A DNA stretch of 55,965 nt. Source: Chloroflexota bacterium (lineage in GTDB: Bacteria > Chloroflexota > Limnocylindria > Limnocylindrales > CSP1-4). Under the pieces are notes generated by a model. That model had not been told where the DNA came from. It was given only the letters and a program-made list of their open reading frames with translations, and did no database searches. The position numbers were made by a program, and so were the translations under genes. Positions 53,520 to 55,965 of this stretch are shown here, piece after piece (the stretch's first letter is position 1; each line of letters begins with the position of its first letter). The DNA is taken from assembly GCA_003158675.1 (NCBI GenBank), contig PMKN01000040.1, forward strand, positions 8,590 to 64,554. Reading direction: 5' to 3'.

Positions 53520-54722
53520 ATGGCTGGCTTCTCTACGCGTGCGATCAGGGCTGCGACGCGTCCGCCCAAGGTGACCCAGACCCCGTCCAGCGTGCCCATC
53601 TACCAGGCCGCCGCCTTCGCCACGGATGACGCCGCAGAGCTTGGCGACGTCCTGACCGGAGCCGTCCCGGGCTACGCCTACAGCCGCATCGACAACCCCA
53701 CGACTGCCAGCCTGGGAGCCGCCGTCGCCGAACTCGAAGGCGCAGAGGCCGGGCTGGCTTTCGCAACCGGAATGGCCGCGATCCATGCCGCCATCCTGTC
53801 CGTCGTCCGAGCCGGCCAGACGATCGTCGCCACGCAGGCGGTCTACGGCACGACACGCGATCTGCTGACGCGCGTTCTTTCGGGCCTGGGTATCGCGACG
53901 GAGTTCGTCGACCCTCGCGACCTGGACGCGGTGGACGGCGCGCTGGCTCGGACCGGCGCGCCGATCCTGTATGTGGAGACGATCTCCAACCCGACGATCG
54001 TGGTTTCGGACCTGGCCGCGCTGGCCGGTGTGGCGCATCGGCGTGGCGCGCTGCTGCTGGTCGACAATACGTTCGCATCTCCGTACGCATGCCGGCCCAT
54101 CGAGCTGGGCGCGGACCTGGTGATGCACTCCGCAACGAAGTACCTCTCCGGGCACGGCGACGTTCTGGCAGGGGCTGTGGTCGGAAGCCACGAGCGGATC
54201 GCGGCGGTCCGCCCGATCCTCGTCGACGTGGGCGGGGCGTTGGCGCCCCTTGCGGCGTTCCTGGTGCTGCGCGGCCTGCCGACGCTGGCGATTCGAATGG
54301 AGCGACACACCGAAACGGCCCTCGAGCTGGCGGCCTGGCTGGCCGGGCAGGAGGGCGTCAAGCGAGTCCACTACCCGGGCTTGCCGGCCGATCCAAGCCA
54401 CTCGGTCGCGCTGCGGCAGCTGCACGTGTTCGGTGGAATGCTGGCCTTCGAGGTGGCGGGCGGACGAGAAGCCGGACGCGCGTTCCTGGACGCGATGGTC
54501 GTGGCCGAGCGGACGGCTTCGCTGGGCGCCGTGCGAACGATCACGACGGCTCCGGCCTCAACCACTCACCGGCAGCTGGACGCGGCCGCGCTGCGTGCCG
54601 CGGGGATCGCCCCCGGCCTGCTGCGCTGCTCGGTGGGGTTGGAGGACGTTGAGGATCTCCGAGCCGACTTCGAGCTGGGTCTGGCCGCGGCGCACGAGGC
54701 CACCAAGTCCTCTCGGGACTAG
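53520..54722 (+). CDS. Trans-sulfuration-type PLP enzyme (Cys/Met metabolism family)
   Basis: 400 residues, normal length. GFSTRAIRAATRPP at the start, SVPIYQAAAF, YAYSRIDNPTTASLGAAVAELEGAEAGLAFATGMAAI (phosphate-binding region), LLVDNTFASPYACRPIELGADLVMHSATKYLSGHGDVLAG with the Schiff-base Lys in SATKYLSGH, and a C-terminal LRCSVGLEDVEDLRADF. Could be cystathionine gamma-synthase, gamma-lyase or methionine gamma-lyase; motifs do not separate these. metH lies at the other end of the window, so a methionine link is possible but not shown. Leaderless ATG; a strong hairpin follows at 54821. Confidence 0.9.
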   Translation: MAGFSTRAIRAATRPPKVTQTPSSVPIYQAAAFATDDAAELGDVLTGAVPGYAYSRIDNPTTASLGAAVAELEGAEAGLAFATGMAAIHAAILSVVRAGQTIVATQAVYGTTRDLLTRVLSGLGIATEFVDPRDLDAVDGALARTGAPILYVETISNPTIVVSDLAALAGVAHRRGALLLVDNTFASPYACRPIELGADLVMHSATKYLSGHGDVLAGAVVGSHERIAAVRPILVDVGGALAPLAAFLVLRGLPTLAIRMERHTETALELAAWLAGQEGVKRVHYPGLPADPSHSVALRQLHVFGGMLAFEVAGGREAGRAFLDAMVVAERTASLGAVRTITTAPASTTHRQLDAAALRAAGIAPGLLRCSVGLEDVEDLRADFELGLAAAHEATKSSRD

Positions 54723-54820
54723 CCCTGCCGGCGTGGCGCCGCCCATACCGAATTCCCACCACGATGGAGTCGGGCCAGACGCAAGCCCTCCAACGGTGCC
54801 AGCGCTCCGCCCGAGAATCG

Positions 54821-54857
54821 AAGAAGCCTCCTCGGCCCGGTGCCGAGGAGGCTTCTT
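54821..54857. terminator. Bidirectional terminator hairpin
   Basis: AAGAAGCCTCCTCGGC, loop CCGGT, GCCGAGGAGGCTTCTT: a perfect 16-bp stem between two converging genes, with a T-rich 3' arm in both directions. The strongest terminator in the window. Confidence 0.85.
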
Positions 54858-54866
54858 GAAGCTAAC

Positions 54867-55965
54867 TCAGTACTGGAACAAGAGCTCGCGGTACTTCGGC
54901 AGTGGCCAGAGCTCGTCCGGAACGAGGCTCTCGATCTCGTCCGCCACGGCGCGCAATTCGCCCTGGGCGGGGATGACCTTGTCCTTGAACGCCTTGGCCT
55001 CGGCGTGCACGGAACCCGCCTCGTGGGCGGCGTGCTGAGCGTGCTCCAGGGCGTGGATGGCGTCCACCAGCTGGTCGGTCAGGGCCGCAACCGTGGCGGC
55101 CATATGGGCGACGCCCTTGGACGAACCGGCGGCCGAGAGTTCACCGAGATACTTGACCGCCGCGGGCAGGATCATCGTCTTGGCAAGGTCGAGTGCGCAG
55201 TTGGCCTCGATGTTGGAAACCTTGACGTAGCGCTCCCAGATGATCTCGACGCGGGCCGCGAGTTCGCGCTCGGAGAGAACCCCGAAGTGGGAGAACACCT
55301 TCTTGGCCTTCGGTGTCGCGAGAGCCGGCAGGGCGTCGACCGTGCTGCGGTTGTTGGGCAGTCCACGCTTCTCGGCTTCCGCGTACCACTCGTCGGCGTA
55401 GTTGTTGCCCTCGAACAGGACTTGCTTGTTCGCCTTGATGATCCCCGACAGGATCTTCGTCAGCCCGGCGAAGTCGCAGGGCTCGAGCTTGTCGAGCTGG
55501 TCCGCGAGCTTCTCGAGGGAGTCGGCCACGGCGGTGTTCAGCACCGTCTGAGGCCAGTAGATCGGGGCGGACGAGCCGACCGAGCGGAACTCGAACTTAT
55601 TGCCGGTGAAGGCGAAGGGCGAAGTGCGGTTTCGGTCGGTGGCATCTCGGGGCAGGACGGGCAGTGTGGTCACGCCCAGCTCCATGGTCCCGCCGGCCTT
55701 GGAGGTCGAGGCGGCACCCTTCTCCAGCTGGTCGACGACGTCCTCGAGCTGAGCGCCGAGGAAGACGGAGACGATCGCCGGGGGAGCTTCGTTCGCGCCC
55801 AGTCGATGGTCGTTGCCCGCATCCGCAACGCCTGCGCGAAGCAGGTCCGCGTGCTCGTTGACGGCGCGGATGACCGCCGCCAGGAACGCCAGGAACTGGG
55901 CGTTGTCGTGCGGATTGTGGCCCGGGTCGAGCAGGTTCTCACCGTCGTCCGTGCCCATCGACCAG
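54867..55965 (-). CDS. glnN: Type III glutamine synthetase, C-terminal part (5' end outside window)
   Basis: About 365 residues of a ~700-residue family; the frame is still open at the right edge (Trp-Ser before MGTDDGENLLDPG). ATP-dependent amination of glutamate. RNRTSPFAFTGNKFEFRSVGSSAPIYWPQTVLNTAVADSL is the GSIII core with the catalytic Glu/Arg region, and LFEGNNYADEWYAEAEKRGLPNNRSTVDALP and FSHFGVLSERELAARVEIIWERYVK are GSIII-specific. The in-frame ATG at 55958 is internal, not the start. Ends just before the bidirectional terminator. Confidence 0.95.
   Translation of the reverse strand, partial: WSMGTDDGENLLDPGHNPHDNAQFLAFLAAVIRAVNEHADLLRAGVADAGNDHRLGANEAPPAIVSVFLGAQLEDVVDQLEKGAASTSKAGGTMELGVTTLPVLPRDATDRNRTSPFAFTGNKFEFRSVGSSAPIYWPQTVLNTAVADSLEKLADQLDKLEPCDFAGLTKILSGIIKANKQVLFEGNNYADEWYAEAEKRGLPNNRSTVDALPALATPKAKKVFSHFGVLSERELAARVEIIWERYVKVSNIEANCALDLAKTMILPAAVKYLGELSAAGSSKGVAHMAATVAALTDQLVDAIHALEHAQHAAHEAGSVHAEAKAFKDKVIPAQGELRAVADEIESLVPDELWPLPKYRELLFQY

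Overview
The window is a 55,965-base, GC-rich bacterial chromosome segment, gene-dense (about 44 protein genes and one tRNA). It has many stop/start overlaps (ATGA, GTGA) and frequent GTG starts. Gene content suggests a GC-rich, probably monoderm lineage, most likely Chloroflexota (Limnocylindria/Ellin6529-like), with Actinomycetota as the alternative. The pointers are an UPF0182 membrane protein, type III glutamine synthetase, mreBC, secreted proteins with a repeated VLDTR...GYF module, and -10 hexamers placed 6-7 nt before start codons (leaderless transcription). The phylum is inferred from composition and gene content, not from a marker tree.

Layout. 1-4,793: cobalamin-dependent methionine synthase (5' end outside the window), a rhodanese-domain protein, GMP synthase. 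4,828-14,248: uncharacterised membrane proteins, three with zinc ribbons, plus an UPF0182 protein and a CPBP-family intramembrane protease with a Pro-rich repeat head. 14,473-17,556: RadC-family protein, then cell-shape genes mreB and mreC. 17,650-20,505: rmlA-rmlB-rmlD for dTDP-rhamnose, without rmlC. 20,836-26,573: two large secreted proteins, one with a clan-CD (caspase-like) His/Cys arrangement and one a GH18-type hydrolase. Each ends in three copies of the same ~120-residue module and each follows a structured leader of similar design. 26,677-35,535: a glycosyltransferase, a tail-anchored beta-solenoid-like repeat protein, and five enzymes matching the Wbp pathway to UDP-2,3-diacetamido-2,3-dideoxy-mannuronate, followed by another glycosyltransferase.

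35,696-40,170: parvulin-type foldase, MazG, RNase PH, RdgB (protein folding and nucleotide/RNA housekeeping). 40,285-44,651: an unfamiliar block with a multi-zinc-ribbon protein carrying a VEPEPT-type repeat, a small acidic protein, a divergent 610-residue protein of unknown function and a 69-residue zinc-ribbon protein. 45,027-48,770: lipoprotein, tRNA-Pro(TGG), a hypothetical protein, a YdeI-family protein, and a divergent GH1 glycosidase. 49,253-55,965: class V aminotransferase, galactokinase, GGDEF diguanylate cyclase, a trans-sulfuration-type PLP enzyme, and the C-terminal half of a type III glutamine synthetase (minus strand, running off the right edge).

The middle of the window (15-36 kb) reads as a cell-envelope region: MreB/MreC shape determination, two sugar-nucleotide pathways, glycosyltransferases, secreted hydrolase-like proteins and a secreted foldase. 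Points most worth a second look are the paired leader RNAs before the two secreted proteins, the leaderless-promoter pattern, the complete Wbp gene set, the beta-solenoid tail-anchored protein, and the zinc-ribbon/acidic-protein block at 40-44 kb.
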